Assembly: GCA_018257865.1 (NCBI GenBank)
Contig: JAEUBA010000111.1
Location: forward strand, 19,907-83,906
DNA length: 64,000 nt
Reading direction: 5' to 3'
Source of the DNA: Stereocaulon alpinum
Lineage: Eukaryota > Ascomycota > Lecanoromycetes > Lecanorales > Stereocaulaceae
Of the stretch, positions 1 through 11,177 are shown in pieces. The translations under genes were made by a program, and so were the position numbers. The stretch's first letter is position 1. Each line of letters opens with the position of its first letter. The notes beneath the pieces were generated by a model. That model did no database searches. It had not been told where the DNA came from and was given only the letters and a program-made list of their open reading frames with translations.

Positions 1-2435
1 TGGAATAAGCCGGTATCGATGCCCGCGGCTATTTACGAGAAAAAAGCTTCTTCGCCAGGGAGTAGGCAAGGGGGCCCGACGCCGCTGGCGTACATGGCTT
101 TCGAGCTGAAGACGGTCCCAGTGTCGAAGAGAAGCAGGCGGTGGGTAAGGCGTTGTGGACATGCGCCGTCTCCGTAGGCTTCTTGGGTAGATTGAACGTC
201 TTGCTGTCAATTATCGGTCTTCCATCTTTATTACATTCGCCGCCGAAAAGGTAGAAAGAAATCACCATGCTCGACCACACCTCCGCTGTCAAGACCAACA
301 ACCGCGAGGTTTCGGGTCATGGGCAAGCCGCAGAGCGACGCTGATACCGGTCTGGCTGTTCCTCGTTGCAGAAATCATGGCCTCATGTGTGTGCTTAGCC
401 GTATCTTCACTTGGGATGTACAATCGTCGAGGGCGCCGTGCCGACCGTGATAACCCCACTTGAGGCGGCGTTTCGAGTATGCTGCTGCAAGCCCACTAGA
501 TGGAAGTGCCACCAAATTGGGACGGCCGTTCGTAACATTGGACGCCCTTCCTCAGCAGAAAGTGGCGATAGCGTTACCTCAAGAGCGCACAGTGATGTGT
601 GAGGAAGGCTGAAAAATTGGCAATTTCAAGACATGGCAAGGCAGATAAAACAAGCAGACCAGTCTCCAAAGCATTGTCAATTTTGACAGAATTAGAAGTA
701 CAAGAGTCGAAGCTCACATTTGACTAGCTAATGATGCCTACTGTGTTTGAATCTCACATCTTCTGGCTTCAGCAGTCACGAAAATTTTCAATCACTGGGA
801 AACGTACGAAAGCGTGAGAGAGATCGAAAGAGCAGCGTCTTGGAGAAGCGGGTCCCCTCTGATATATTCCCACGCAAGTACGGCCCACTCGGATGCTGAA
901 GTCACAATGCTTGATGTTGTGCAGCGCGTCTGCGGCCATATTCGGAAGTCTCATGCATTGCGCTCGATGACGCAAAAATTCGTGATCACACAGATGTCAA
1001 AGGAATGACCATTGAAGGATTTTCCTAATGCTGATAAGCGAAGCAAAGCGTTTAAACGATACACTTCTGGCCTTTGTTCTTGCACGAAATCTTTGAAGTC
1101 TCGGCCCTTGTGGCCACCGCAATTGAATTTCCTATCGTCGTCCCTGTGCCTTGTAAAACTTGAATGATAGACTTGGTTGCAGTCTGGAACAAGTGCTGTC
1201 AGCCTATGATTGTGCGATTGCCCGAACAATCTTTGTTGGTGCTTTTGCCTTATGGGTCCTGTGCCACGCAGCCGTGCCTACTGGCTTTCAGTCGGTATGT
1301 ACGCGTTCCTCCGGTCATACCAATGACCAATTACCGACACACAAGCTCTTGAGCGCGAGAGACTTTCTTCCAGTCCTGTCCGCAGGGTTAGGGTCGTAGT
1401 TTCAGTTGGCTGTCCGCATTTTGATGCGATGCTTTCTCAGCTACCTGATCTGGCTAGGTCTGCAAGTGGCTGCATAGCGATTACCCCTTGCGTGTATCCG
1501 ACCTCTTCGTTTGTGCATGAGGATGTGAAGACTCTTATCTTGCCATGGCCGGATAGGCGGTCTCCGGACCCGGCTGGCTGGTACGCAGATACCGTCTGAA
1601 GGGTGAACCTCTTATCATGGGGCGGAGCATTTCAGGTTCAGAGCCACAACTAGGGAGAATCATCTTACATCATACCAATTCAGTGACACTATGATACGTA
1701 GGGACAGATCAGTGACCCTTGTAAGTGTTTGTCAGAACGGATAGTAGTGGACGTTGCAGTAAGAACTTCAACATACTTATCTTCGCTACCAGACTGATCA
1801 CTTGGCAAACATGTCGGGGCAAGTATACCGACACTCCGGCTTCGCGACCTCTAAAGCTTTGATGTGCAGACGCGACAACACAATGGCTACCAGCTCGGTC
1901 ACTCCCTTCATACCTCAACCACGCGCTTGTGCCGGGCGTTCCTCTCTATGTAAACAGATCGAATTATATCTTCAAGCAGAGAACCATTACCTCATCCTCA
2001 CGAATGCATTTCCAGATCTCATCTCAGCTACTGATCAATTGAGTAGCTGACATACGCATCGGTGTCTGCTGCCGCGCGACCGTTTCCAGTCTCGAGCGGC
2101 TCCCCTTGAGAACTTCCCTCCAGGTCTCGGGGCGTCTGGCATTACGATATGGCACTTCCTACTCCCACACGACGCGCTCTTGTTGACCTTCCGCTCAACT
2201 CATGTGCCACGCCCTCGGCAGCGAGAGATATAGCAAAGGAGCCCACAATCCACAAGCGGAGAATCCAGGAAGTCGAGGATCTAGGATTTGTGCCGCCCGC
2301 AACTCGCCTCTGCCTATCACCTGCGCGCTTAGCAAGCACGGTCAGAGACGAAAGAGCAGGAGAAGAGGTACGAGACGTATTGAGCCATCTATGTGCAAGT
2401 GCTGAATGATATAAACTGTTCAGCCTCGCTTTGTG
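1..2435. other. Non-coding flank without a supported gene
   Basis: I see no convincing gene here. Open frames are short, lack recognisable motifs and are broken by stops in all frames. A minus-strand frame at 29-301 (90 codons) has ordinary composition but no recognisable domain and no clear splice partner, so it could be the end of a gene running out of the window or chance. A GGGTTAGGG box lies at 1385-1393. The last few hundred bases are probably the promoter and 5' UTR of the Whi5-like gene. Confidence 0.5.
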
Positions 2436-3170
2436 ATGCCGTCCATCAACATCGCAACTCCTATATCCATCCCAGCCAACGGTCTTCCTCCCCATATCGC
2501 AAAAATAACAGAAGGCACTGGTGAAGGAGATTCGCAATACACTTACAAAGATTCAATGTCTTCTCTCATAGACTTTGACCCTGACGAGACGATAGCCTCC
2601 CAGCAAACGACTGCTACAGAGCTTACACAGCCATCGCCATCAAGAGTGAGCAGGGTCAGTAAGTCCAAGAGCTACAGGTGTAACGTTCAAGCTGACGGGG
2701 GATAGCATGCCGAAACACTTCGTCTCCGATTACGCCTTGCCCACTTCAAGATTCAGACCAATCAGACTAATATCCCCCTTTCACGATTGCGGATCTCCAA
2801 ACCCGGAGGTGAGGATAAGATGTTGGCTCCCGCATCTTCCGTGGTGGACGACCAAGTCTCGTTGCCAAAACTTCTGCCAGCACCGATTTTGTGTCCGACA
2901 GCATATACAGCGCGTACAATAACACAGGGGCGATTTCCGTCCTTACCACCTGGCTCTACAGAGAGCGATCCTGGAACGGGTGATCACGATGAAGTTTTCA
3001 GAACGCCCGCGTTACCGCGTCATGCCACTCGCCTCTCAATCCAGCAGACGAGCAGTCCACCGGATAGTCGATCGCGGGGTGAAGAATGCAATGACGATGG
3101 TAATTTGACCAGCAGCGCTGTTCGGGGTAAGGCAGCGATTGGACTGTTGGACCTAAGACAAGAGCGCTGA
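2436..3170 (+). CDS. Whi5/Nrm1-like G1/S transcriptional regulator (two exons)
   Basis: Proposed exons are 2436-2654 and 2706-3170, joined over a 51-nt intron (GT at 2655, branch-like CTGAC, AG at 2705), giving 227 aa. Exon 2 opens with an arginine/leucine helix followed by AHFKIQTNQTNIPLSRLRI (about residues 83-101), which matches the short conserved motif of the Whi5/Nrm1 family (Pfam Whi5). In yeast these proteins bind the SBF/MBF factors and repress G1/S transcription. The rest is Ser/Pro/Thr-rich and probably disordered, as usual for the family. ATG 2436 is the first in the frame; an upstream exon cannot be excluded. The 3' end is uncertain: a different frame stays open after 3131 and reads basic residues past the stop at 3170, so another small intron near 3127-3164 is possible. 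The assignment rests on the motif alone. Confidence 0.6.
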
Positions 3171-3750
3171 AGCGGGAGTTGGCACCCGCAAAGAACGATA
3201 TGAGAAGGAAGTCCTACTTGATTCATGTGATGCATAGCGTCGGGCATTTCGATCTTCCGATATATAACATTACTTGGGCTAGCATTGCAGATACCCAAGT
3301 TGTCGACATGGCGATTGTGTGGAGTTTTAGTACAGAGTTGCATGGTCGATGGCTTACGCAACATGGCCAATGAAAAGCCTATCATTTGTATCGTATACTA
3401 GCAAAGGCGTCCCGAGAGACATAAAGGAAGCTAAAGATGTGCAGTGACTTCCATGGTTACGTACTTCGAGACCCGCTAGAGCTAGCGAAGCTAGTTCTTG
3501 TACGGTATAACCTCGGAAGTTGGGCTGGAAAGGCCAGAAAATGCCAAGAGAACCTACCTTTAACAATACACTCGACGTAACACCAGCAAGACCAGCTGAT
3601 CTATCCACCAGAGCATTGAATCGTGACTCTTCTTATTTCCACCTCATGACTATCATAGAAGTGTAGTACATTACCCACTGCCCTTCGCAAGGCTACAACG
3701 TACCTATTCTCTGCTCCCTTCAAGTTATCGTCTCAGTTCGAACCCAAGCC
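3171..3750. other. Intergenic region between the Whi5-like gene and the SLC35-like transporter
   Basis: No supported gene. It holds the 3' flank of the Whi5-like gene and the promoter/5' UTR of the transporter that starts at 3751. A 64-codon frame at 3179-3373 could be a C-terminal extension of the upstream gene if a further intron exists. Confidence 0.4.
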
Positions 3751-5168
3751 ATGGCGAACCGAGTTCTAATCCCGTTCCTCGTTGCGATGATGCTGCTTAC
3801 AGGAGTGTGCAATACTCTGTTGTCAAAGTATCAAGTATATTTTAGGACGAATTCTCATTCCAGGTTCTAGCTGACTTATCGTAGGATCTCCAATGCGTTG
3901 CCAATTGCGACTCAAAGGACCCAGACCAGATAAGACGATTCTCTATGCCAGTGATACAAACGTACCCCACCACATTCCCTTAGCAAGTCCCCTACTGATG
4001 ACATTCAAGAGCACAGATGTTTATCGGAGAGATGGGCTGCTGGCTCGTCGTCTTCGGCTTCTATCTCTATAAACACTACGTCAGCAAGGACGCACCTCTA
4101 CTACAAGGTGGCTATGAGCAGATAAACGGTCATGAAGATGGCACTGTATCAGACGATGAAGATAATGAAGCTATTATGGAACGATCATTCTCCTCCATCG
4201 AAGCGGCGAACCCTGTTGCGAAATCGCTCATTGCGGACTACGAAGGTCGGCGGGAGCTGGTGGGCTGGAGAATAATACTACTGGCATTACCCGCTTGCTG
4301 CGATATTACGGGGACGACTTTGATGAACATTGGATTGCTCTTTGTGGCCGCCAGCATATACCAAATGACTCGTGGAGCGTTGGTGCTATTTGTCGGACTG
4401 TTCAGCGTTATGTTTCTCAAACGCAAGCTCTACCTCTACCAATGGTTGGCACTATTCATTGTGGTCCTCGGGGTTGGTATCGTAGGATTAGCGGGTGCCA
4501 TCGCAAAGAATCCACAAGCGCAACCCGAGCCAATGAAGACAGGCCTGCTCGCCATACGAGCAGTGCTGGTGGATATCAAGATTCAGGCGCAAACGCCAGA
4601 GGCGCTTTGGACTATCCTTGGTGTCCTCATGATTGCCGCAGCTCAGATCTTTACTGCCACACAGTTCGTCCTCGAGGAGTGGATTTTGGAGCAGTACGCA
4701 TTAGAGCCTCTTAAGGTCGTCGGCTGGGAAGGTGTCTTCGGCTTTATTGTCACCGTTATAGGGATGATTATTCTACACTTCGCAGTCGGGAGAACTGAGA
4801 AGGGGCGAAACGGTTACTTTGATGCCGAAGAGGGATGGAGAGAAGTCACACATTACAGGGCTATTGCTGTGTCATCTATCCTCATCATGATCAGCATCGG
4901 TGGCTTCAATTTCTTTGGACTATCCGTCACCAGGACCGTCAGTGCTACTGCAAGATCTACAATTGATACATGCCGTACCCTCTTCATCTGGATTGTCTCT
5001 CTTGGACTGGGTTGGGAGACCTTCAAGTGGCTTCAGATCTTGGGCTTTGCCTTGCTAGTTTATGGGACATTTCTATTCAACGACATTGTAAGTCCACCTT
5101 TGAGGACTTGCATTAGAAGGAGGAAAAATGAGGCTTTGATGGCCGAGGAGCCAATAGAGCACTCGTAG
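3751..5168 (+). CDS. SLC35F6-like (DMT superfamily) membrane transporter
   Basis: Three exons, 3751-3834, 3885-3961 and 4010-5168, give 439 aa. The joins are exact in phase, and they restore an N-terminus (MANRVLIPFLVAMMLLTGV, then NTLLSKYQDLQC) and the QMFIGEMGCW segment typical of the SLC35F6/C2orf18 branch of the drug/metabolite transporter superfamily. There are about ten hydrophobic segments, with an acidic cytosolic loop (EDGTVSDDEDNEAIMERS) between the second and third. Family members sit in Golgi, vacuole/lysosome or mitochondrial membranes; the substrate is unknown. The C-terminus is short and basic, then acidic (EEPIEHS). The gene converges on the HET gene, with 234 bp between stop codons. 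Without the first two small exons a truncated protein starting at 4017 would be predicted. Confidence 0.87.
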
Positions 5169-5402
5169 CAGCGATGTTTATTTATGAATCCTCATTATCT
5201 CACCCACTACTCGCGTTCATTTACTGGATTAGAAATTTCGGAAAGGTCCCGGCCTGCTCAGACACCAGTACATTGAATTCAAATAGGCTTATGGCTGGGC
5301 CATCACGCGATCCCCACAACACCATGCTAAACAAGATTCGCAAATGGCAAGGCAAAAGCTCTCGATGCTCATAGGGTGAGTAGCTTGTGCAGGAAAGATC
5401 AA

Positions 5403-7307
5403 TCACCGGATGCAGACCTTGGAGAAGCTGAGGCTCGTTTCATTCAGCACTTCGCCTTCCATGATGCCGTGCACATAGGCTTCTCCAACCAAACGATGCT
5501 CCTCAAAACCTGACTTCCTTAGAACAAATGGTACATCAGCACCAGAGAATATAAACACTTCGTCACCTGGCTGCATGGATCGTGGTCCAAGGCCCATGTA
5601 TCCTTTGTGCGTAACGAAGAAGCACCTCAACCCAGCGATATAAACGAGTGCTACAAAATAAAGATGCCTGTTTCCATCTCGTTCGTGGTGCTCAGCAGTG
5701 AGGTCGCGCATGAGTTGCTCAAGGCCTTTACTCATAGGCACACCAACGTCCTCTTCTCGATCTTCTGAAGAATCGCCGGTGTCCTCGCCTTCGCTATCAA
5801 GAAGGAAACGGAGGAGAGCTGTGAAGTGCTTTTTATAGTCAACATGTGCAGGATTAGTAGCACCCCCAAAGTTACCAATGAATGTGCGCCACATTGCATC
5901 ATAATTCGTCCCTCCATTCACGTAGGTTTCTGGCAAAGTACTACCCAATCTCAACCAAGATAGCAACGTTAACCAAGACATGTGACGGGCGTATGGTGCG
6001 ACATCCTTAATGGTATCGACATGTAAGGCGTCAAGCACAAGAAGCTCAGGTGCGCTTTCATGCACGTTGACTAGCGTATTGCCCGCTGCGTGATAATTGT
6101 GAGGATTTTGAGGCATGCCTAGGATCGTTGCCTCTTGCCAGGTACTGTAATCTGGCACCCAAGAAGGAAGTCCTTGCGTTTTGGTCAGGGTAGCGTCCTC
6201 GACTGTTGACAACAGAGCAAGGGATGAGTCCTTTCGTACGACTATCGACGTAACAGACCGAAAGACTTCCGCGACCTCGTCTGAGTAGTCTGCTTGGATA
6301 GCGTACTGATCAACATCGCCCGTTTTCGCTTTTGCAATACCAAGCAGGGAGAAGATCTTGTCTCTTGGATCCGTGGCCTTGAAGCGACGCATAGAGGAAA
6401 GAAGTAGCGTGAGATCTTGATCTTGTTCAAGTTTGACTCCGGCTCTGCAATTTTGGATGCTGGAAGCGAATGTTGGTCTGCCTTCGCGTCCATACACATC
6501 TTGCAAAGCCCGAAAGTAGCCAGTGATCACGAGATATTGAGCCGCTCTTCCGATATCGTCCCAATTGATCGATTTGGAGCCGCAAATCGTAACTCCAATT
6601 GAAGCCAAGGCTACCTCTTGAATGATCCATGTTCTCTGGAACCATCGACGTTCGAAGAGCTTATGCAGACATTCCCACTCCACTGAAGGCAATGACGGAA
6701 GTCCCAGAGCGAGCATTGCGTCAGGGTCATAGATATCACTTGTACGTGCGTGGAAGTCTTGCGCAGTGAGATCCAATTGACTGAGCTTCTTGATCATCGT
6801 GAAAGCAATACTGGTCATATCGTCTTCTTCACCGAGCCAGATCGGCACCATCCTGGCATTACTGTAGATATGTCTCATATTTTGAATTTGCTCGTTTCGC
6901 TCAGGGATGTTCGACTGGTCAATGCATAGATAGTCAATCCAGATATAATTGCTTGATGGTTGCTCTCGAAGCCTCCGTAAAGCGTTGTACAGATTCGTAC
7001 TAACGGGAATAAGTTTCGTATTGCATCGAATGAAATGTTGTACGGGAAACATGGCCCTCGAGAGGCGAGAAGCGAAGTCTGTTGATTGTCCAGGATCGTC
7101 GAGCCGATCGTCTCCCCAGGTATAAGATAGTGCAACGTAGCTAGGCAAAGCTTCCAGCTTCACGGGTAGAATATTACAAGAAATATCATCATCCCACGCT
7201 CCCGGCAGGAGTTCTATCAGCCTAATCGAATCTTGACTGGCTAGAGAATCATAGCGAAACCGTTCACTTTCGTCATCAAGCTCTGTTCGGTCTTGCCGCC
7301 ATGCCAT
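5403..7307 (-). CDS. HET-domain (heterokaryon incompatibility) protein
   Basis: An intronless frame of 634 aa from ATG 7307. It has the HET domain blocks in order: LPSYVALSYTWGDD (about residues 54-67), YIWIDYLCIDQSNIPERNEQ followed by MRHIYSNARMVPIWLGEEDD, and RRWFQRTWIIQEVALA. HET domains (Pfam PF06985, related to TIR folds) trigger cell death when incompatible fungal hyphae fuse, and many act as innate-immunity-like receptors. The long C-terminal half, with SLLGIAKAK and GDEVFIFSGADVPFVLRK, is typical of the large HET-only class. The frame runs on upstream to ATGs at 7514 and 7517, but that 70-residue extension does not look like the family and contains a double TTAGGG box, so I treat it as 5' UTR. 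Allele or partner specificity cannot be read from sequence. Confidence 0.88.
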   Translation of the reverse strand: MAWRQDRTELDDESERFRYDSLASQDSIRLIELLPGAWDDDISCNILPVKLEALPSYVALSYTWGDDRLDDPGQSTDFASRLSRAMFPVQHFIRCNTKLIPVSTNLYNALRRLREQPSSNYIWIDYLCIDQSNIPERNEQIQNMRHIYSNARMVPIWLGEEDDMTSIAFTMIKKLSQLDLTAQDFHARTSDIYDPDAMLALGLPSLPSVEWECLHKLFERRWFQRTWIIQEVALASIGVTICGSKSINWDDIGRAAQYLVITGYFRALQDVYGREGRPTFASSIQNCRAGVKLEQDQDLTLLLSSMRRFKATDPRDKIFSLLGIAKAKTGDVDQYAIQADYSDEVAEVFRSVTSIVVRKDSSLALLSTVEDATLTKTQGLPSWVPDYSTWQEATILGMPQNPHNYHAAGNTLVNVHESAPELLVLDALHVDTIKDVAPYARHMSWLTLLSWLRLGSTLPETYVNGGTNYDAMWRTFIGNFGGATNPAHVDYKKHFTALLRFLLDSEGEDTGDSSEDREEDVGVPMSKGLEQLMRDLTAEHHERDGNRHLYFVALVYIAGLRCFFVTHKGYMGLGPRSMQPGDEVFIFSGADVPFVLRKSGFEEHRLVGEAYVHGIMEGEVLNETSLSFSKVCIR

Positions 7308-7471
7308 CCTCCATCCCAACCCCTGTATTGAGTTCGAGCTCTCCAAGGCTTGCGATGGTCTCAACGGTCCAGACTGAATGGCGAACCGTCCGATGTAGGA
7401 TCGCTTAGTGGCTAGTGTTTCACTTTGAGCTTTGAAACATTTGAACCGTTTCAATCTCTCAAAGCAGCGCT

Positions 7472-7489
7472 TTAGAGGGTTAGGGTTAG
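7472..7489 (+). promoter_or_regulatory. Telobox-like TTAGGG repeat upstream of the HET gene
   Basis: TTAGAGGGTTAGGGTTAG lies about 170 bp upstream of the preferred HET start. Two to three tandem TTAGGG units are too few for a telomere. In fungi such boxes can bind Myb-type TTAGGG-repeat factors in promoters. That it acts here is inferred. Confidence 0.35.
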
Positions 7490-7517
7490 AAAGTAAGGGT
7501 CTTAGGGGACGCATCAT

Positions 7518-9365
7518 CGCCAAATGAACGTTCACACTTCCCCAGAGCCACCCCGCTGTTGCCGGGAGGCCCCTAATTGTATGCTTATCACTCTACGGGG
7601 GCTAGCTTAACGTATGCGCTTAGGGTTGGACCATTCAAACCTGAAACCGGACCCACCATTAAGGGTACAAGGCTTAACAACACTTGCCACATCAAGGAAC
7701 CCTCAGTTGATTTGAGTTCATTCAAAGGACATCCCGTCTTCCCAGATGGCTAAGACCCCAAGTGACGAGCCATCATGTGCCAGGACTATGAAAGTTGGTT
7801 GCGCGGCATCAGGTAACGATGGATTGAAGCTAGAATACGGAGTACGGCCTTTGCTAACATGGCTAGCGTATAGCTTAGTTACCAAGCACTAGCGGCTTGT
7901 ACCCCTCGGCCACTCTATCCAGTTTCTTGAGTGCCCTAGTCATCCCCACAAAGACTTTCTACCTTCCCCACCACTACGCTTGTGACAAGGTACAAGGGTA
8001 ACTACCGTTTTCCCCTGAGTATATTACTGCTTTGCAGCTACTCTGATGACGTATAACCATTGTTCTGGACTTGAAACAAAGAAACGTCATCGGAGGAAGC
8101 TGTTCTAGATTCACTACCAGAACACAAACCCGCCATGGGTATCAAGGCGGGAAAACACGGGCGAAGAACAGACTACAGGGATCGACGACAAGACTGAGCC
8201 CGTCAACGTGCGTCAACGTGCGTCGACGTGCTGACATCTGCTAAAGCCGTGGAGTTTACTATGGGCCGCACTTGGGGGATCATTTCAAATTCAGCCTATA
8301 CCTATGGAAACAGCTGCGACACATGAATACGGAATGACAAGCGGCTCATAGCCCTTTCACCCTTACGTCCCACGATAAGATGGGATGGGACAAGAGGGGC
8401 CACAGAAACCTTCGACCTCCTCACTCATGCCGTCGTTTCAGCCTAACGAAAAAGATTCACGAGAGTTCTATAGACTAAACAATAGATACTCATAAATGCC
8501 AAGTCTGTGACGTACCTGCAATAGACGGGGCAGAGGGATGGCTCAGCATAAATCTCCTGTCGGTGGAAAGACGCGTCGTTAGCCCTTTCCTCATACGCTA
8601 TACTCTAGTCGGCAGTGCAGGCATCTGTATGCTTCGTGTTTGCTGGCAATTTCCGTGGCTTAATGAACACGATTGGCCAAGACATGGCCGACAGAATGAC
8701 AGCCTGCCCTGTTGGACCCGCGTGCCTTGATGAGTGCTATTAGCCAGAGATTGTGAACAAGATGAAAGGAAACAGCTTCAGGTTGTGGATAGCTTGTTCG
8801 AAGCTGTTTTCTGCTTGTTCATGCAAATATCTTGGCCTGAAAACAAAGTTCGTGGTCTGAGAATGAAGTCCCTTTGGAGGTGAAAGCCCTTGACAAACGC
8901 AAGTCCGTTAATCTCGTTGAGATCCCTTGAAAATTGGACCCGTCTATGATACTCCGTCCATCGAGCCTGCATGTGGGGTCCGAAAAGCCTATAGCGAGAT
9001 CTACACCATGGTCCGGGCATTATGTAGTGCCCGCTGCTTTGGCCTGTTCATTAGGTGCCGGGAGGACGAGGATGGGAACAACTGTGCCTTAATCACGCAT
9101 TGCCAAGATGCGGAGCCGACCATTCTTGAGTATTTGGCGAGTGGAATGCCATGAAACGGCTTTGTGATCATCTGGTAAGAGTAGGTCTTTCTGAAGATCG
9201 ACCGGCGCAGGCTCAGCACTATAAAGGCAGGGTGTTGTCTCCTAAGCGTTCTGTTAACAAATTCTACTCTCTCGATATTCAAAAGTGTTCAACACATTAT
9301 CAACCTTTGGCTATCTTGATCTACCAGTCCAGGCGCTTTGGAGCGCCCCTTCAACGAACAGCAAC
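7518..9365. other. Intergenic region between the HET gene and a secreted-protein gene
   Basis: No supported gene: all open frames are short and without motifs. It includes the HET promoter, a three-copy 10-bp tandem repeat at 8201-8230, and the promoter of the secreted protein. A TATA-like CTATAAAGG lies near 9220, about 145 bp before that start codon. Confidence 0.45.
8201..8230. repeat. 10-bp tandem repeat, three copies
   Basis: The unit CGTCAACGTG occurs twice, followed by CGTCGACGTG with one change. It is isolated in non-coding DNA. Confidence 0.7.
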
Positions 9366-9929
9366 ATGCACACGTATGCCAAGTTTGTTTATGCTATGCT
9401 TGCTTTCGGCACATTCCAAGCCACCTTCTCTAAGCCAGTCTCATCAGACAACTCCCACTCTCTGATCAAGCGTGCCGCACAATGCGATCCTCGTCTAGGA
9501 GGGCTATCAGTCCACGACTGCCGCGCCTCTGCCCGCCAAATTCCACATACCGAAACTCCGATTCAGTTTCAGCCCGACAATCCCAACCGGCTCGTCGGCT
9601 TGCCTTTTATTTGGAGCGTAGGAGAGTGCACCATCGCCGCCGATCTTATTAATATCCAGGACCCTGAGTACATTACCTTCCTTGACATTGCCCACGCAGC
9701 CCACGAAGTTATTCATGGATGTGTCAGACCTTCGCGTTATGGCGGATCATACGTGACGGGGGCGTTCAACAACTTCAGAGTCACCCTCTACCAATTTGAT
9801 TATGCCGACGAAGAAACCGTCCAGGTTGGGCCGGACCCCACAGGGAAGTGCGCGGTGAAAGGAGAGGTTCAAGATGTTGAGACTTGTGTTTTGGCGCAGG
9901 CCGCTATCTCTGGGTTCTCGGGCCCATAG
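9366..9929 (+). CDS. Small secreted cysteine protein (C-x30-C family, member 1)
   Basis: 187 aa from ATG 9366, chosen because it starts a clear signal peptide (FVYAMLAFGTFQATFS); the frame stays open upstream only from non-ATG codons. A LIKR site soon after the signal peptide suggests Kex2 processing. The mature part has six cysteines. Cys88 and Cys119 are separated by exactly 30 residues and followed by GG at +7/+8, G at +13 and N at +16. The protein at 24613-25245 has the same framework, so the two are likely distant paralogues. I recognise no catalytic motif. Such proteins may be effectors or cell-surface proteins, but the function is unknown. No intron is needed. Confidence 0.75.
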   Translation: MHTYAKFVYAMLAFGTFQATFSKPVSSDNSHSLIKRAAQCDPRLGGLSVHDCRASARQIPHTETPIQFQPDNPNRLVGLPFIWSVGECTIAADLINIQDPEYITFLDIAHAAHEVIHGCVRPSRYGGSYVTGAFNNFRVTLYQFDYADEETVQVGPDPTGKCAVKGEVQDVETCVLAQAAISGFSGP

Positions 9930-10590
9930 GTAATGGCCGCTAGCGGCTGTCCATCACAAGGGTCCAAGGGTCCTGGAGCTTTCCAACTCAGAATTCGTGA
10001 TTATCACGGGAATTCGTTATTATCGTCGACGTTTTAGACATCTCTATACTCTAAATGAGGTGTCTCATATTGGTCTCGCTTGTGCTTCAATTTCTTGTTC
10101 AGTGAAATATTTGTTGGTACTGTCTCAATTTGCATTATGATAGTAATAGTAGAGGCGTCTAGTAACGCATAGGTACCTTCCTCTTTGATTCTTCAAGACG
10201 TGTTGGTGACTATGGATCACAACATATGAAAGGGGCCGAACAATTCTAGCCTCGGAGCTGGACACTGACAGATAATGAAAGGATACATGGGACGACAATC
10301 CGAACTGACTTGTTGCGGACTAAATCATGCGAAATCCATTAGGCCTACCACCATACTATTATTGGAATGGCTATGCTATGATGCACGGGTTGAGCGCATT
10401 CTGGCGCAAACAAGTCAATTCCGCCAAACATGCCAACCTTAAGCGATGGCCCTATTGTGTTCTACAACTCCAAATAGAACAAATGTCCCACATACTCAGT
10501 AAATCCTTGATAAAAGTTACTGGATTCCTGATTCTCATTTTCTACCTGTTATCTCATTACCATTCCAATCCCCTAACGGGTTCCTCCAAG
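9930..10590. other. Intergenic region between two secreted-protein genes
   Basis: Nothing supported beyond the 3' flank of the first gene and the promoter of the next. A frame that opens at 10327 and reads through into the next signal peptide appears to be 5' flank, because the signal peptide starts cleanly at its own ATG. Confidence 0.4.
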
Positions 10591-11177
10591 ATGAAGCTTC
10601 CCGCATCCCAATTCGCGCTCGCCGTTTCCCTTTTCATGTCGACAATGGCATTTGCCACACCTCAAATCCCACCCACTCACAATACAAGCCTCGTCCTTGG
10701 GTAATTACACTAGTCCAACCCCTCTCTCTATCCCCCTTGTCCAATCGGAAACTCCTCCCCAGCCTCCCTAGTCTAATCAGTCTTCACAGCTCTACCTCCA
10801 TCCCCATCCCTCTCACACATCTTACCCTAACCCTCACCCTTTGGCCCGCAAACCCACTCCAAAAAGACGACATCCTTACCTGCGTCGCGCTCGCTTCATC
10901 AGCCGCCGACGCTGCAGGCGTCCTCAACTCGGTCGGTAGGAGAGGTTTTCGAACAGTTGCCGGAGACCTGCTGCTTCGCGTACCAGTTTTCGCACGAAGC
11001 TATACCTGGGGTCAACTAAACGCCACAGTGGAGACGGTCAAGGACTACATGGTCGAGCAGGGACAGTGGGTAGTGGCTACATGGGAGGTAGAGGATATGG
11101 CTATTTCGAGGAAAGTGGCAGAGGGAGCGTTCGTTAGCAGGAGCCGATTTATAGACGGCGAGACAAGACTTCCGTAG
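10591..11177 (+). CDS. Probable small secreted protein (two exons)
   Basis: ATG 10591 begins a good signal peptide (KLPASQFALAVSLFMSTMAFA) that stops after 37 codons unless spliced. A GGGTAATT donor at 10701 and an AG at 10788-10789 give exons 10591-10700 and 10790-11177 (165 aa, in frame). Three earlier AGs (near 10761, 10771 and 10780) also keep the frame, so the junction is uncertain. The second exon encodes a helical segment with a single visible Cys (DDILTCVALASSAADAAGVL), then YTWGQLNATVETVKDYM and a WVVATWEVEDM strand. The WGQL/W-V-D pattern recurs in small secreted fungal proteins of unknown role. It lies 660 bp downstream of another secreted-protein gene on the same strand. Confidence 0.5.

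Noticed and set aside
29..301. 90-codon minus-strand frame at the window edge
   Set aside because: No recognisable domain and no upstream exon found; it may be part of a gene outside the window, but this cannot be supported.
7472..7489. Telomere or chromosome end
   Set aside because: Only two to three TTAGGG units are present here and at the other sites (1385, 20561), and each is surrounded by ordinary genes.
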